Of a DNA stretch of 64,000 nucleotides, positions 30,830 through 39,995 are shown piece by piece. This DNA comes from Nonomuraea guangzhouensis (lineage in GTDB: Bacteria > Actinomycetota > Actinomycetes > Streptosporangiales > Streptosporangiaceae), in contig NZ_JAHKRM010000023.1 in the NCBI RefSeq assembly GCF_019396345.1, forward strand, positions 62,001-126,000, written 5' to 3'. The translations under genes and the position numbers were made by a program. The notes beneath the pieces were generated by a model, which was not told where the DNA came from, made no database searches, and was given only the letters and a program-made list of their open reading frames with translations. Within the stretch, counting starts at the first letter, position 1; every line of letters begins with the position of its first letter.

Positions 30830-32358
30830 GCGACCACGTCGATCAGCGGGTCGATCAGGGCGTTCTTGTCGACCTTGCCGCGGTCGGTCATCGGTAACTC
30901 GTCCACGGCCACGACGCGGGAGGGCACGCAATAGTACGGCAGCGACTGCTCGACGGACTTCCGCGCCGCCTCGACGTCCACGCTCGCCGGGCTGACGAAG
31001 CCGATCAACTCACCCTCGCGCAGGACCGTGGTGGCGCGGGCGCAGTCCGCGGTCAGCTCCAGTGCGCCGGTGACCGCGTCCAGCTCGACCCGGAAGCCTC
31101 TGACCTTCACCTGGTCGTCGGTGCGGCCGTGGTGTTCCAGCTCACCGTCCGGTGTCCAGCGGCCCAGGTCGCGAGTGCGGAACATCATGTGGCCGCCGCC
31201 ACGGAAGGGATCGGGCCGGTACCTCTGCATGGTCGCGACGTCGTTTTCAAGATAGCCCGCGGTCACGCAGGCGCCGCCCGCCCACATCTCGCCGATCTCG
31301 CCGATCGGGCACGGCCTGCCGTTCTGGTCGAGGATGTAGACCGTGGTGTTGGGCAGCGGTCTGCCGATGGTCAGGACGCGGCGCCGCGGATCGTAGCGCT
31401 GAATCGTGTTGACGATGGTGACCTCGGTGGGTCCGCACGCGTTGTGGAAGGCGCAGAAGCGAGACCAGGTGTCCGCCAGATGCTGGGGGCAGCGCTCGCC
31501 CGCGACCGCGACCACCTTGACGTTGCGGCACCGAGCGGCGTCGAGGGAGGCCAAGATTCCCGGGGTGGCGATGACGACGTCGACGTCGCGCACGGTCTCC
31601 TCGATGTCGTCGCCGCGGATGACGAGCGTGGCGCCGTGCGACAGGGCGCCAAGGATCTCCCAAACCGCCATGTCGAAGGCGATGTTGAGGATCTGGGCCA
31701 CCCTGCTGTCAGGGCCGATTCCCAGGGAGCCCGGCTCGTTCAGCAGGATGTTGCACAGGTTGGCGTGGGTCACGTTGACACCGTTGGGATGGCCGGTCGT
31801 CCCAGAGGTGAAGATGACCACCGCCACGTCGCCCGACCCGCCCGGGACCGGCGAGGACCACTCGTCCGAGCGCGGGATCTCGTCCACCGCGATGACCTCG
31901 TGACGATCGCCGGCGGGGATCCTCGGCGCCGAATCAGAGGAGGTCAGGATCACCTTGATGGAGGCCGTGTCGACAATGTGGCGCAGGTGGACGGCCGGGG
32001 TGATCCGGACATCCTGCGGCACGTAGGCCGCGCCGACCTTCAAGATTGCGAGGATGCCCACGACCATCGGGATCGACCGTGTCATGAACAGGCCGACGCG
32101 GTCGCCGGGACGCACGCCACGGTGGGCGAGCGACGCGGCGAGGCGGTCGGCGTGGCGGTCGAGTTCCAGGTAGGTCATGCTCTCGCCGAGATGAGTGACG
32201 GCGGTCGCGGTCGGCGTGGCCTTGGCGTGGGCCTCGAAGGCATGGTGAATGCGGTCGAACGCCGGGGCGGCCTCCGGGCCGGCGCCGAAACTCTGGAACA
32301 GGATCCGATCCGCAGAACGAAGATCGACGAGAGCAGAGCGATTCAGACGCAGTGTCAC
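30826..32358 (-). CDS. free-standing NRPS-type adenylation enzyme
   Basis: The 510-residue ANL enzyme has core motifs A3 VVIFTSGTTGHPNGV, A5 NACGPTE, A7 FRTRDLGRW, A8 GRTDDQVKVRGFRVEL and A10 LPMTDRGKVDKNAL. No carrier-protein or other domain follows. Hand alignment to PheA gives a pocket code near DMWAAAAIVK, closest in style to hydrophobic or aromatic amino acids. It would make an aminoacyl- or acyl-adenylate. The GTG at 32358 follows GGGAGA; frame-open sequence further upstream is atypical. It is coupled to the membrane reductase. Confidence 0.85.
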   Translation of the reverse strand: MTLRLNRSALVDLRSADRILFQSFGAGPEAAPAFDRIHHAFEAHAKATPTATAVTHLGESMTYLELDRHADRLAASLAHRGVRPGDRVGLFMTRSIPMVVGILAILKVGAAYVPQDVRITPAVHLRHIVDTASIKVILTSSDSAPRIPAGDRHEVIAVDEIPRSDEWSSPVPGGSGDVAVVIFTSGTTGHPNGVNVTHANLCNILLNEPGSLGIGPDSRVAQILNIAFDMAVWEILGALSHGATLVIRGDDIEETVRDVDVVIATPGILASLDAARCRNVKVVAVAGERCPQHLADTWSRFCAFHNACGPTEVTIVNTIQRYDPRRRVLTIGRPLPNTTVYILDQNGRPCPIGEIGEMWAGGACVTAGYLENDVATMQRYRPDPFRGGGHMMFRTRDLGRWTPDGELEHHGRTDDQVKVRGFRVELDAVTGALELTADCARATTVLREGELIGFVSPASVDVEAARKSVEQSLPYYCVPSRVVAVDELPMTDRGKVDKNALIDPLIDVVA

Positions 32359-32638
32359 TGGAAGTCTCCCGCTGAGTCGACGTGAGCTTGCTGTCCGCGT
32401 TTTGCTGATCTTCGAAACGATGTAGCCGCCGACCCGGTTCAACGATGGGGTGAACTTTTCGCAATCGATTCGCCCTGGCTGCGACGGGGTCTCGGTAACC
32501 ACCCCCGGCGCCTGCCGGATGTCACACCGCTGTCACGCGGGCCTCGCCGACCATCCCGGTCGAGCCATTTGGAGCGATCCAAAGTACTCGTGTGGCAACG
32601 GAAATTGAGGTATGCCCAGCTTGGGCCGTCTACGGTTC

Positions 32639-32673
32639 GCGAGCCCGTGACCGCGGTGAGGTCACGGGCTCGC
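32639..32673. terminator. 14-bp hairpin between adenylation gene region and secreted-protein gene
   Basis: GCGAGCCCGTGACC pairs perfectly with its complement across a 7-nt loop, 13 nt past the stop of the secreted protein on the minus strand. Confidence 0.8.
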
Positions 32674-32685
32674 GTCGTTCATCCG

Positions 32686-34017
32686 CTACTGTGCGGCGCC
32701 CACCTCGACGCTCTGGCTCAGCGCGTCCTGGAAGTGTTCGCCGCCTTCGAAGCGGGCTCGCCAATGGCCGGCCGCAGGCTCGGTGATGGCGTCACCGAAG
32801 GCGTAGCCGCTTCCGTCCCAGTAGGCGGGTCGGGTGGACCGAGCGGCCCAGGTGGTTCCGTCGGCGGAGAATTCGATGATCGCTTGTGGGTCGGCCGGCG
32901 TGGAACTGCCGGTGAAGGCGAGATGGCCCGTCACGACGACCTCAGCCGCCTCCCGTACAGCTTTGAAATCGGAGAAGGAAGCGGGGTGGGCGACGGTGAA
33001 CGGGACGATGGTGCTCGAGTTCGCCTTGAAGGGGTCTTCGGTGGAGTAAGCAACGGTGACGGTGCCTGTGGTGTAGGGCACGAACGTCAGGCTGTAGCGA
33101 CCTTGGGCGTCGGTGGTGACGGACCTGGGCGCGTTATTGGTGTTCTCGACCCGGACGCCGAGTGTGGCGTCGGGGATGGGCTGCCACCCTGAGGGGGAGC
33201 GCCATCTGGCCAGGCCGGAGACGGTGAGCTGGTCTCCAGCGTTGACCCTGACCGGGGCGACGTTGACCTTTACCTCGGTGGCTGACTCCTTGGCTTTGAC
33301 GATCAGCTTGTCGGAGGTGCCACGCATGTACCAGAGGTGGTCGTTGCTGTAGGGGTAGGTCGCGGTGAACTCCGCGCCCATCTTGAGGGTGAGCGAGTGC
33401 TGGAACCGGCCCTTGGCGTCGGTAGTGAGTTCGGCGTGGTCGAAGTCGGCGTAGCCGCCTTGCTTGTTGAGGTACGAGATGGCGAAGGAGATGGGGAAGC
33501 CTTGCCCCAGCGGTTTGCGCTCCCCGCTGCCTGGCCAGATGCCATAGATACGGCCTTTGACGGTGACATGGCGGTGGGTGTAGTCGACGGTGGGGCGGCT
33601 GGGGGCGAGCGGGTCGAAGACGGTCTTCACCATGTAGATGAGCTGGCCGGTACGTTCGGCGGTGACGTGGGTGCCTTCGGTGTCGGTGGCTTCGACGTCG
33701 ATGCGGTAGGTGCCGAGTTCGGTGAGCTGGACCCGGGTGCGGGTGGTCCAGATGCCGTTGGTGGAGGTGCCTGAGGTGAGGGCGAAGTCGTCGATGGCGG
33801 CCAGTTCCTGGCCGGTGGCGGAGATGACATGCGCCTTGAGAGTGGCGATCGGCTGGTCGGAAGTGGTGGACACGCGGATCTTGCCGAGGTCGTCATTGTC
33901 GCTGCCGGACCAGTTGATCGTGATCGTGCCCAGAGATTGGGCTGTCGCGGGTTGTGGACCGGCGATGAGCGTCAGGCCGGCAAGGATGCCGGCTAAAGCC
34001 GCGATGATACGTCGCAC
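32686..34017 (-). CDS. secreted protein with Ig-like/transthyretin-like domains
   Basis: The 443-residue product has a signal peptide (1-26, cleavage after ATA) and then all-beta modules. Repeated patterns TTDAKGRFQHSLTL and TTDAQGRYSLTFV mark at least two carboxypeptidase-regulatory or Ig-like folds, with a third sheet domain near the end. No catalytic motif is visible, so it is probably an extracellular binding or structural protein. The start is GTG after GGGGAG. Such proteins are common and uncharacterised in Streptosporangiales (inference). Confidence 0.7.
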   Translation of the reverse strand: MRRIIAALAGILAGLTLIAGPQPATAQSLGTITINWSGSDNDDLGKIRVSTTSDQPIATLKAHVISATGQELAAIDDFALTSGTSTNGIWTTRTRVQLTELGTYRIDVEATDTEGTHVTAERTGQLIYMVKTVFDPLAPSRPTVDYTHRHVTVKGRIYGIWPGSGERKPLGQGFPISFAISYLNKQGGYADFDHAELTTDAKGRFQHSLTLKMGAEFTATYPYSNDHLWYMRGTSDKLIVKAKESATEVKVNVAPVRVNAGDQLTVSGLARWRSPSGWQPIPDATLGVRVENTNNAPRSVTTDAQGRYSLTFVPYTTGTVTVAYSTEDPFKANSSTIVPFTVAHPASFSDFKAVREAAEVVVTGHLAFTGSSTPADPQAIIEFSADGTTWAARSTRPAYWDGSGYAFGDAITEPAAGHWRARFEGGEHFQDALSQSVEVGAAQ

Positions 34018-34409
34018 GTTGTTTCTCCCCGTGGTGTGATGTGACCCCTTTGCTGGTGATATTGAAGCCTTTGAAGGTTATCGGCAAGAGCGAATTTTGT
34101 TGATGTGGAGGTGCAAGGGTTCTGGCGCGATTGTGCTTCACCGGTCGGCAACGGCCGCCTGAACAGGTGAAAGGCTGTGGATGGTGGTCGGTCAGCCGTC
34201 GAGGTCGACATCAGAACAGCGGACCGGTTGTTGCATTATCGAGACCGACGGAATGTCGCGACAGCGGGACGACAGCGGGGCGACAGCCCGAGCGGATAAA
34301 GTGCCGATCGGCTGTTTCTATATTGACGGTGATTCTTTTCGGCGGTCGCGAAATGGGGAAGGCGTGCATGGTTTATTCCGTGCTTTTGCGACGCCCGCCG
34401 GAATGTGAT
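34018..34409. other. gene-free stretch
   Basis: This stretch is visibly less GC-rich than its neighbours and I see no gene. An 11-bp unit CGACAGCGGGR is repeated about three times at 34259-34290. Confidence 0.5.
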
Positions 34410-34596
34410 GGGTTGAGTACCAGGCGACGACCCCGCCCAGCTCGCCGTCCTTGAGGTCCAGCGCGGTCATCGAACCCACCTCAAACCGTAGGCCTGAGTA
34501 TCTCTGCCGGGCCACCTCGACCATCTTGGGCGACAGGTCGACGGCGACGGTGTTGTAGGACTCCCGGGTGGCGGCCAGGTAGGAGGGCTCGGTCAT
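34410..34596 (-). pseudogene. methyltransferase relic with internal in-frame deletion
   Basis: From the ATG at 34596 the frame reads MTEPSYLAATRESYNTVA, the usual start of a small actinobacterial SAM methyltransferase. It then jumps directly to VDLSPKMVEVARQRY, which normally lies after motif I some 35 to 50 residues later. It continues to GGVVAWYSTHH and degenerates. Motif I (the Gly-rich AdoMet loop) is missing and the C-terminal half is lost, so the gene cannot be functional. Confidence 0.6.
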
Positions 34597-34764
34597 GCCG
34601 GTTACCGCAGCCGTCACCAAGCGCGCGAGGACCGACGTGATCAGCGCTGAGGCACTCTCCGCGTTCTTCAAGCAAGAGCCACGTATCTCGCCGTCGTCGA
34701 GGGCGCTGATCTGCTGGTAGGACAGTCGGCCCACGTCTGTTGCGTGCCGTATGGGCTTGATCGG

Positions 34765-34770
34765 TAGAGT
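34765..34770 (+). promoter_or_regulatory. -10 element TAGAGT
   Basis: The hexamer ends 8 nt before the ATG at 34779; no ribosome site is present. Confidence 0.4.
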
Positions 34771-34778
34771 GGCCGGCC

Positions 34779-35171
34779 ATGGGTGTTCTCGTCGACTACT
34801 TCACGGCAGACTCCGACCAGTCCGCCCGGCTGGCCCTTGCTGGTGGGCCGGCCGCGGTGAACCTGCCGTACGTCGACTGCAAAGGGTGGCTCGACGAGCT
34901 CGACACGCTGGTCGCGGAGCTCACCGGACGTGATCTCAGTGAGTTCGGGGACAGCGAGACCGTCGTGGACGACGGCGAGTCAGCAGGCGTGGACCGGGCA
35001 GCACCCGAGACTGTCGCAGCGCTCGCCGCCGTGAACGACTCGCGGCTGCGCGGGTACGCCGAAGACGAACTGCTCGACGAGTTCGAGGTCGAACGTATGA
35101 CGGCTTTGCGGGACCTGGCGCGCGAGGCGGTGCGGCTCAACCAGGGGCTATACCGCTGGACGTGCGTCTGA
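34779..35171 (+). CDS. hypothetical acidic protein
   Basis: The 130-residue protein starts MGVLVDYFTADSDQSARLAL, a beginning shared by uncharacterised actinobacterial proteins of the MGVLxDYF type. It is acidic and helical with no signal or membrane segment. Its last 35 nt overlap the convergent pentapeptide-repeat gene. Function is unknown; position among relics and small orphan genes is compatible with an immunity or regulatory role, without direct support. Confidence 0.6.
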   Translation: MGVLVDYFTADSDQSARLALAGGPAAVNLPYVDCKGWLDELDTLVAELTGRDLSEFGDSETVVDDGESAGVDRAAPETVAALAAVNDSRLRGYAEDELLDEFEVERMTALRDLAREAVRLNQGLYRWTCV

Positions 35172-36000
35172 GCGCCTCGAACAACTCCTCGCGGAGCGCG
35201 GGCGGCACCTTGCGGCCCATATCCAACGGACTTACCAGCGCCTGGTCGTCGTTCTGCATCAGGGCCGTGTCCGCGAGAAACTCCAGGCTGAAGCGCGCGA
35301 GCTTCCGGTGGTCTGCGTCCTGCCACTGCTCCACCAAGGGCAGCACCGCCTCCACGCGCGCGCTGATCCGGTCGAGGAGCGCGTAACCGGGCAGGCCGGG
35401 CCAGCGTTGGGCCTGCAGGTCGATGTGATGTAAGGCGACGTAATCCAGCTCCGCGTCGGTGAAGTCGTTTCCGGTGAAGTCATTGCGGTCCCTGCGCAGT
35501 GCGGCTTGGTGGTCGGTCGGGCGACCCCAGAAGTTGACGCTCCGCACGCGACCGAGGAAGACGCAGTCGACGAACTCTGCTTCGTAGGTGTTCGTCTGGT
35601 CTCTCAGGCGAGACCGGTCGAAAGTGCACCTCTCGAAGCGGACGTTGCCGAAGAACGTGGACGACGCGAAGCGGGTGCGCCGAAACACGCAATCGCGAAA
35701 GACCGACTGCGGCCAGCCGACACCGTCCCATGGCCCTCGCAGGCAGGTCGTGCCCATCGACAGTTGCTCGAAGACGGCGTCGGTGAAGTCGCATTCCTCG
35801 AATTCGCTGCCGTGAACGGTGAACTGGGCGAACCGCGTTCCGGAGAAGTCCACGTCCACCAGCTGTGCCCGGTCGAAGGTCACGCTCGACACTCCGGCGG
35901 GCAATTCGAACCGTTGACCGCGAAGCTCACCGCGCGCGATCCACGCAGGGTCCCATGCCTCTGGACCGGGCTGGAGGCTGAACCGCTCGAACGCGCTCAT
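35137..36000 (-). CDS. pentapeptide-repeat protein
   Basis: The 287-residue protein has a run of A/C-D/E/N-L/F-x-x pentapeptides from about residue 40 to 180 (VDFSG TRFAQ FTVHG SEFEE CDFTD AVFEQ, later RDCVF RRTRF), which build a right-handed quadrilateral beta helix. The C-terminal 90 residues are helical and unlike Qnr. Role is unknown; these proteins can mimic DNA or act as scaffolds. Confidence 0.8.
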   Translation of the reverse strand: MSAFERFSLQPGPEAWDPAWIARGELRGQRFELPAGVSSVTFDRAQLVDVDFSGTRFAQFTVHGSEFEECDFTDAVFEQLSMGTTCLRGPWDGVGWPQSVFRDCVFRRTRFASSTFFGNVRFERCTFDRSRLRDQTNTYEAEFVDCVFLGRVRSVNFWGRPTDHQAALRRDRNDFTGNDFTDAELDYVALHHIDLQAQRWPGLPGYALLDRISARVEAVLPLVEQWQDADHRKLARFSLEFLADTALMQNDDQALVSPLDMGRKVPPALREELFEALRRTSSGIAPG

Positions 36001-36212
36001 ATGGGCCGCCTGCTGCGAGTGCGATCGGAACGCTTGTCCGCGGAGCGTGTCATCGCGCTGGGAGGACCGGCTGCGACGGTGCTCGCTGAAAGAACGAGAT
36101 CATGCATGTGCGGAGTCTGGCAGTCCCATCCGACAAACCGCAGGCCGAGCCGGTACTGGCGTCCAACGCTCTTGCGCCTGGTGCGCCCGTCAGCAATTCG
36201 GCAGGCATGCTA

Positions 36213-36372
36213 GGCACTCCTACCTGGTGGCAGTTCGAGCGCATGGACGTATTTCTTCCAGCTCAGCAATTCCGAGAAAGGCATGTACGAATCATTGTTG
36301 GCTGAGAGCGGCGTGGGTTACGGCTTTCTCAGCTCCGACGAGCAGGAGGGCCGCTTCCTGTGGCAGTGCTAA
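36213..36372 (+). pseudogene. possible C-terminal gene fragment
   Basis: Between the pentapeptide gene and the LuxR gene one plus-strand frame reads AWTYFFQLSNSEKGMYESLL then GVGYGFLSSDEQEGRFLWQC before a TAA, with protein-like composition. It has no start codon in the right place and is preceded by a stop. Family not recognised. The rest of 36001-36391 holds nothing I can name. Confidence 0.3.
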
Positions 36373-36391
36373 CTCAGTCCACGAGCTCTCT

Positions 36392-38644
36392 TCACCGGTC
36401 GGACGCTGCCATCCAGACGGCAATTTGAGTACGCGACTTGAACCCGAGCTTGTTCAGAATATGGCGAACATGGCTGTCCACCGTGTGCTCGGAAATGAAA
36501 AGCCGGGCCCCGATCTGCCTGTTGCTCAGGCCGTCCGCGACCAGTCGCGCGACCTCCGCCTCCCGCCTCCCGAGCGGCGCCACGTCAGTGGAGGCGGCGA
36601 CCTGGGACGATTCGCCGAGGGCCAGTCCGATGGCGGCGGCCCGGCTCAAGCGTTTTCCCGCCTCGAATTCCGTATCGAACCTGGAGGGTCCGAGGTCCGC
36701 CGCCGCCGATTGTTCGGCCCGGGTGACGAGTGGCACGAGAAAGGGGAGGGTGCTCGCGCCCGCGCCCATGCGTACGGTTTCCGCCGCCCCCAGCAGTCGC
36801 GCCGCGAGCCGTGCCTCGCCCGAGTCGGCGGCGTGGCAGCCCAAGGCGTCGAGCAGGCAATACTGCGCCACCCGGTCGTCGATCCGCTGGGCGATTCGCA
36901 GTGCCTCCGTGAACAGTGGCTTGGATTCGCCGAGATCACCGGCCATCAGCATGACGGAGCCGTGGTTGAACAGCATCATGTCGAGGCTGTAGAGGTCGCC
37001 GATTTCCCGGCTGATCCGCACGCCTTGTGACGACGCGGATCGCACGCTGTCGAGATCGCCGTCGAACAGTCCGTTGAGCGACTGGGCCTGCAGCGACATG
37101 AGCGTGGCCGGGAGGTCGTCGCACGCCGCGCGGGCCTCGGCGAGCAGGCGCTCGGCGGATTCGCGATCGCCGGTCATGTTCGCGGCCATCGAGGCCAGCG
37201 AGAGCGATTGTGACAGCAGGCTCGGCTCCTGGGCCGTCGCCGCCGCCTTTTCGAGCGCCGATCCGGCGGTTACCGGATCGGACTGCAGTACGGCCAGGAA
37301 TCCGCGCATGAAGTGTCCTCGCGCATCATCGCCTCCGGACGCGATCAGCTCGTCGAGCCATCGAACGCCTTCATTGGTCGCCCGTGTCATCCAGTACCAG
37401 CCGAGGGAGGTGGCGAGGGAGATTCCGCCGGAGAAATCCTGCTGGTCCAGGGAGCGCTGAAGGACCGAACGGACGTTGTCGATCTCCAGGTCCATCCATT
37501 CGAGCCACTCGACGAGTCGAAAGCGGGCCTCGGCCGTGGAACTTAGGCACCTCGTTCGGTAGTAGTCGGCGAATCGCTGTTGGACGGTTTCTTCCTCGCC
37601 GGCCGCTCGCAGCTTGAGGACGGCGTATTCGCGCATCGTCTCGTGCAGCCGATAGCAGGCGAGATCTCCGGCGTCCTCCTTCATCACCAGGGATTTGTCG
37701 ACGAGCGAAGACAGAAGGTCCAACGCGTCCGGGGAATCGCAGACGTACTCGATGTCTTCGAGCGTGAACCTGCCCGCGAACACGCACAACCGCCGCAACA
37801 GCGTCTGCTCGCCCGCCGCCAGCAGGTCGTGGCTCCAATCGATGGTCGTACGCAATGTCTGATGGCGCGGCAGCGCGGCCCGGCCACCCCCGACGAGCAG
37901 CCCGAACCGGTCGGTCAGGCGATCGAGGATCTGCCCGGCGGTGAGCACTCGGGTTCTGACGGCCGCCAGCTCGATCGCCAGGGGCAGGCCGTCGAGCCGG
38001 CGGCACAGATCGACCACGGCCGACTGGTTCGCCGCGGTCAGCTCGAACGCGCCCGATCCGGCCGCGGCCCGTTCCACGAACAGCGCGACCGCCTCGTTCT
38101 GCCGGAGTCGCGTGAGAGGCGTGTGAGCCACGGGCAGTTCGAGCGGTGGCACGGGGACCACGTGCTCGCCCGGCGCCGACAGCGGCTCGCGGCTGGTGAC
38201 CATCACCCGTACGCCCGGTGCGGCCTTCAGCACCTCTGTCACGAGCCGGGCGGCCGCTTCGACCAGGTGCTCACAGTTGTCCACCACCAGCAGCAGCTTC
38301 TTGTCGCGTAGGTAGGACAGCAGCCGGGGCAGGGGCTCGGTCGCCGCCTGGTCGCGCAAGTCCAGGGTCGTCAGCACGGCGTCGCCGACCCGGGCCGGAT
38401 CCCGTACCTCGGCCAGCTCCACCAGCCACGCCCCGTCCGGGAACCCGCGGCCGAGATCGGCCGCCATCCTGATCGCCAGGCGCGTCTTGCCAACCCCGCC
38501 CGGCCCGACCAGGCTGACCAGGCGTGCCTCGGTGAGTTTCCTCCTGACGTCTGCCAGCTCGTGGCGGCGGCCCACGAAGCTGGTCGCTTCGGCCGGTAGG
38601 TTGCCCGAGAGGCGCGGCGGTCTGGCCATGGTTGACCTGGACAC
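36392..38644 (-). CDS. LuxR-family regulator with STAND-type ATPase
   Basis: The 750-residue protein has an N-terminal NTPase (Walker A GPGGVGKTRLA near residue 47, Walker B LLLVVDNCEHL), a winged-helix and TPR-rich middle, and a C-terminal LuxR helix-turn-helix (LGRREAEVARLVADGLSNRQIGARLFISEHTVDSH). The layout resembles AfsR/LAL-type signal-integrating activators. It begins at GTG 38644, or more likely the ATG at 38629 (MARPPRLSGNLPAEATSFVGR). Effector and targets are unknown; the divergent ABC-tail and quinone reductase genes are candidates. Confidence 0.88.
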   Translation of the reverse strand: MSRSTMARPPRLSGNLPAEATSFVGRRHELADVRRKLTEARLVSLVGPGGVGKTRLAIRMAADLGRGFPDGAWLVELAEVRDPARVGDAVLTTLDLRDQAATEPLPRLLSYLRDKKLLLVVDNCEHLVEAAARLVTEVLKAAPGVRVMVTSREPLSAPGEHVVPVPPLELPVAHTPLTRLRQNEAVALFVERAAAGSGAFELTAANQSAVVDLCRRLDGLPLAIELAAVRTRVLTAGQILDRLTDRFGLLVGGGRAALPRHQTLRTTIDWSHDLLAAGEQTLLRRLCVFAGRFTLEDIEYVCDSPDALDLLSSLVDKSLVMKEDAGDLACYRLHETMREYAVLKLRAAGEEETVQQRFADYYRTRCLSSTAEARFRLVEWLEWMDLEIDNVRSVLQRSLDQQDFSGGISLATSLGWYWMTRATNEGVRWLDELIASGGDDARGHFMRGFLAVLQSDPVTAGSALEKAAATAQEPSLLSQSLSLASMAANMTGDRESAERLLAEARAACDDLPATLMSLQAQSLNGLFDGDLDSVRSASSQGVRISREIGDLYSLDMMLFNHGSVMLMAGDLGESKPLFTEALRIAQRIDDRVAQYCLLDALGCHAADSGEARLAARLLGAAETVRMGAGASTLPFLVPLVTRAEQSAAADLGPSRFDTEFEAGKRLSRAAAIGLALGESSQVAASTDVAPLGRREAEVARLVADGLSNRQIGARLFISEHTVDSHVRHILNKLGFKSRTQIAVWMAASDR

Positions 38645-38706
38645 TACTCCCGAATCACGAATCTCCGTGATATTCGCGGCCCGGCCCGCTGCCTACCGTG
38701 ACGAGC

Positions 38707-38922
38707 ATGTCCGAGGAGCCGGTGATACAGCGCGTCGAGGTCAGCTTCGTCGGCGCCCCGCCCGTACGGCAGGTGGCGCGCGCGTCGGGAGTAAGTGACG
38801 TGCAGGTCGACGGCACGGTCCTGCGCTGTTGCGTCTGCGGCAGCTTCCAGCCGTTCCTCGAGGCGCTGCGCGGCCACGAGGTCATCACCCTGAGGTCGCA
38901 TTCCGTTGAGGAGACGTCATGA
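38707..38922 (+). CDS. orphan C-terminal domain of a DrrA-type ABC ATPase (fragment)
   Basis: The 71-residue product (from the ATG of MSEEPVIQR) reads RVEVSFVGAPPVRQVARASG and ends ALRGHEVITLRSHSVEETS. This is the small regulatory domain found after the nucleotide-binding domain of DrrA-like drug-export ATPases. No Walker motifs are present. The stop overlaps the quinone reductase ATG (ATGA), so it may still be translated and serve coupling, or be a relic left by a deletion. Confidence 0.5.
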   Translation: MSEEPVIQRVEVSFVGAPPVRQVARASGVSDVQVDGTVLRCCVCGSFQPFLEALRGHEVITLRSHSVEETS

Positions 38923-39914
38923 AGGCAATCCGCTTCAACCGGTATGGTTCGCCCGATGTCCTGAGCTTGGAGGACGTCGACCTGCCCGCTGTCGGCGATG
39001 ACGACGTGCTGGTCAGGGTGAAAGCGGCCGCCGTCAGTCCGCTCGACGTCCGCACCATGACGGGCACGCCGTACTTCATGCGCCTGCTGTGCGGCCTGCC
39101 CCGGCCCAAGCCCATCGGTCTGGGCGGCGAGATGGCGGGCTGCGTCGAGGCCGTGGGCGGGAACGTCACCAGGTTCCGGCCGGGAGACGAGGTCTACGGC
39201 GGCCGTGGCATGGCGCCCACCGCGCGCAGTGCGGCGTTCGCCGAGTACGCCAGCCTCCCCCAGGACGGGATGGTGGCCAAGAAGCCGGCCAACCTCTCCT
39301 TCGAGCAGGCGGCGGCCATGCCGGTGTCGGGGCTCAGCGCCCTTCAGGCATTGCGTGACAAGGGCCGCATCATGCCTGGGCACAGGGTGCTCGTCAACGG
39401 CGCTGGGGGAGGCGTGGGCACGTTCGCGGTGCAGCTCGCCAAGGCGTACGGCGCCGAGGTGACCGGCGTGTGCGGCACCCACAACGTGGACATGGTCCGC
39501 TCGATCGGCGCCGACCACGTCGTGGACTACACCCGCGACGACATCACCGGGACGGGACGCCGCTACGACCTGATGATCGACATGGCCGGCAACCACCTCC
39601 TGCCCGTGATCAGGCGGCTGCTCGCCCCGAACGGCGTGCTCGTGGCCGTCGGCGGGCCGCTCAAGGGGATGTGGATCCGCCCCTTGCTCGGTCCGCTCAA
39701 GCTGCTCGTGCTCTCGCCGCTGATCGGTCAGCGGCTGGCGCCGATGATGACGAAGGCGAGCGGCGATGATCTCGATGTGCTGCGACGGCACGCCGAAGCC
39801 GGGAAGATCGCTCCGGTCATCGACCGGACGTACGCGCTCAGCGCGGTCCCGGATGCCATCCGCTATCTCGACAAGGGACACGCTCGGGGCAAGGTGGTCA
39901 TCACCGTCTCATAA
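38919..39914 (+). CDS. NAD(P)H:quinone oxidoreductase-like MDR protein
   Basis: The 331-residue medium-chain reductase has no zinc-binding residues at the catalytic position. It has the nucleotide-binding NGAGGGVGTFAVQLAK and the typical start MKAIRFNRYGSPDVLSLEDV. It probably reduces quinones or enones with NADPH. It is coupled to the ABC-ATPase tail upstream. Confidence 0.85.
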   Translation: MKAIRFNRYGSPDVLSLEDVDLPAVGDDDVLVRVKAAAVSPLDVRTMTGTPYFMRLLCGLPRPKPIGLGGEMAGCVEAVGGNVTRFRPGDEVYGGRGMAPTARSAAFAEYASLPQDGMVAKKPANLSFEQAAAMPVSGLSALQALRDKGRIMPGHRVLVNGAGGGVGTFAVQLAKAYGAEVTGVCGTHNVDMVRSIGADHVVDYTRDDITGTGRRYDLMIDMAGNHLLPVIRRLLAPNGVLVAVGGPLKGMWIRPLLGPLKLLVLSPLIGQRLAPMMTKASGDDLDVLRRHAEAGKIAPVIDRTYALSAVPDAIRYLDKGHARGKVVITVS

Positions 39915-39995
39915 GTCTTTGTATCGCTGCGTGACGCACCCCGGCCGACGAGGGTTGCCGCAGTGAGTAAGGTGATCTTGCAGAAGGAGATGACC

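Noticed and set aside
31129..32385. 418-codon plus-strand frame opposite the adenylation enzyme
   Set aside because: It is antisense to clear ANL core motifs and shows no family pattern.
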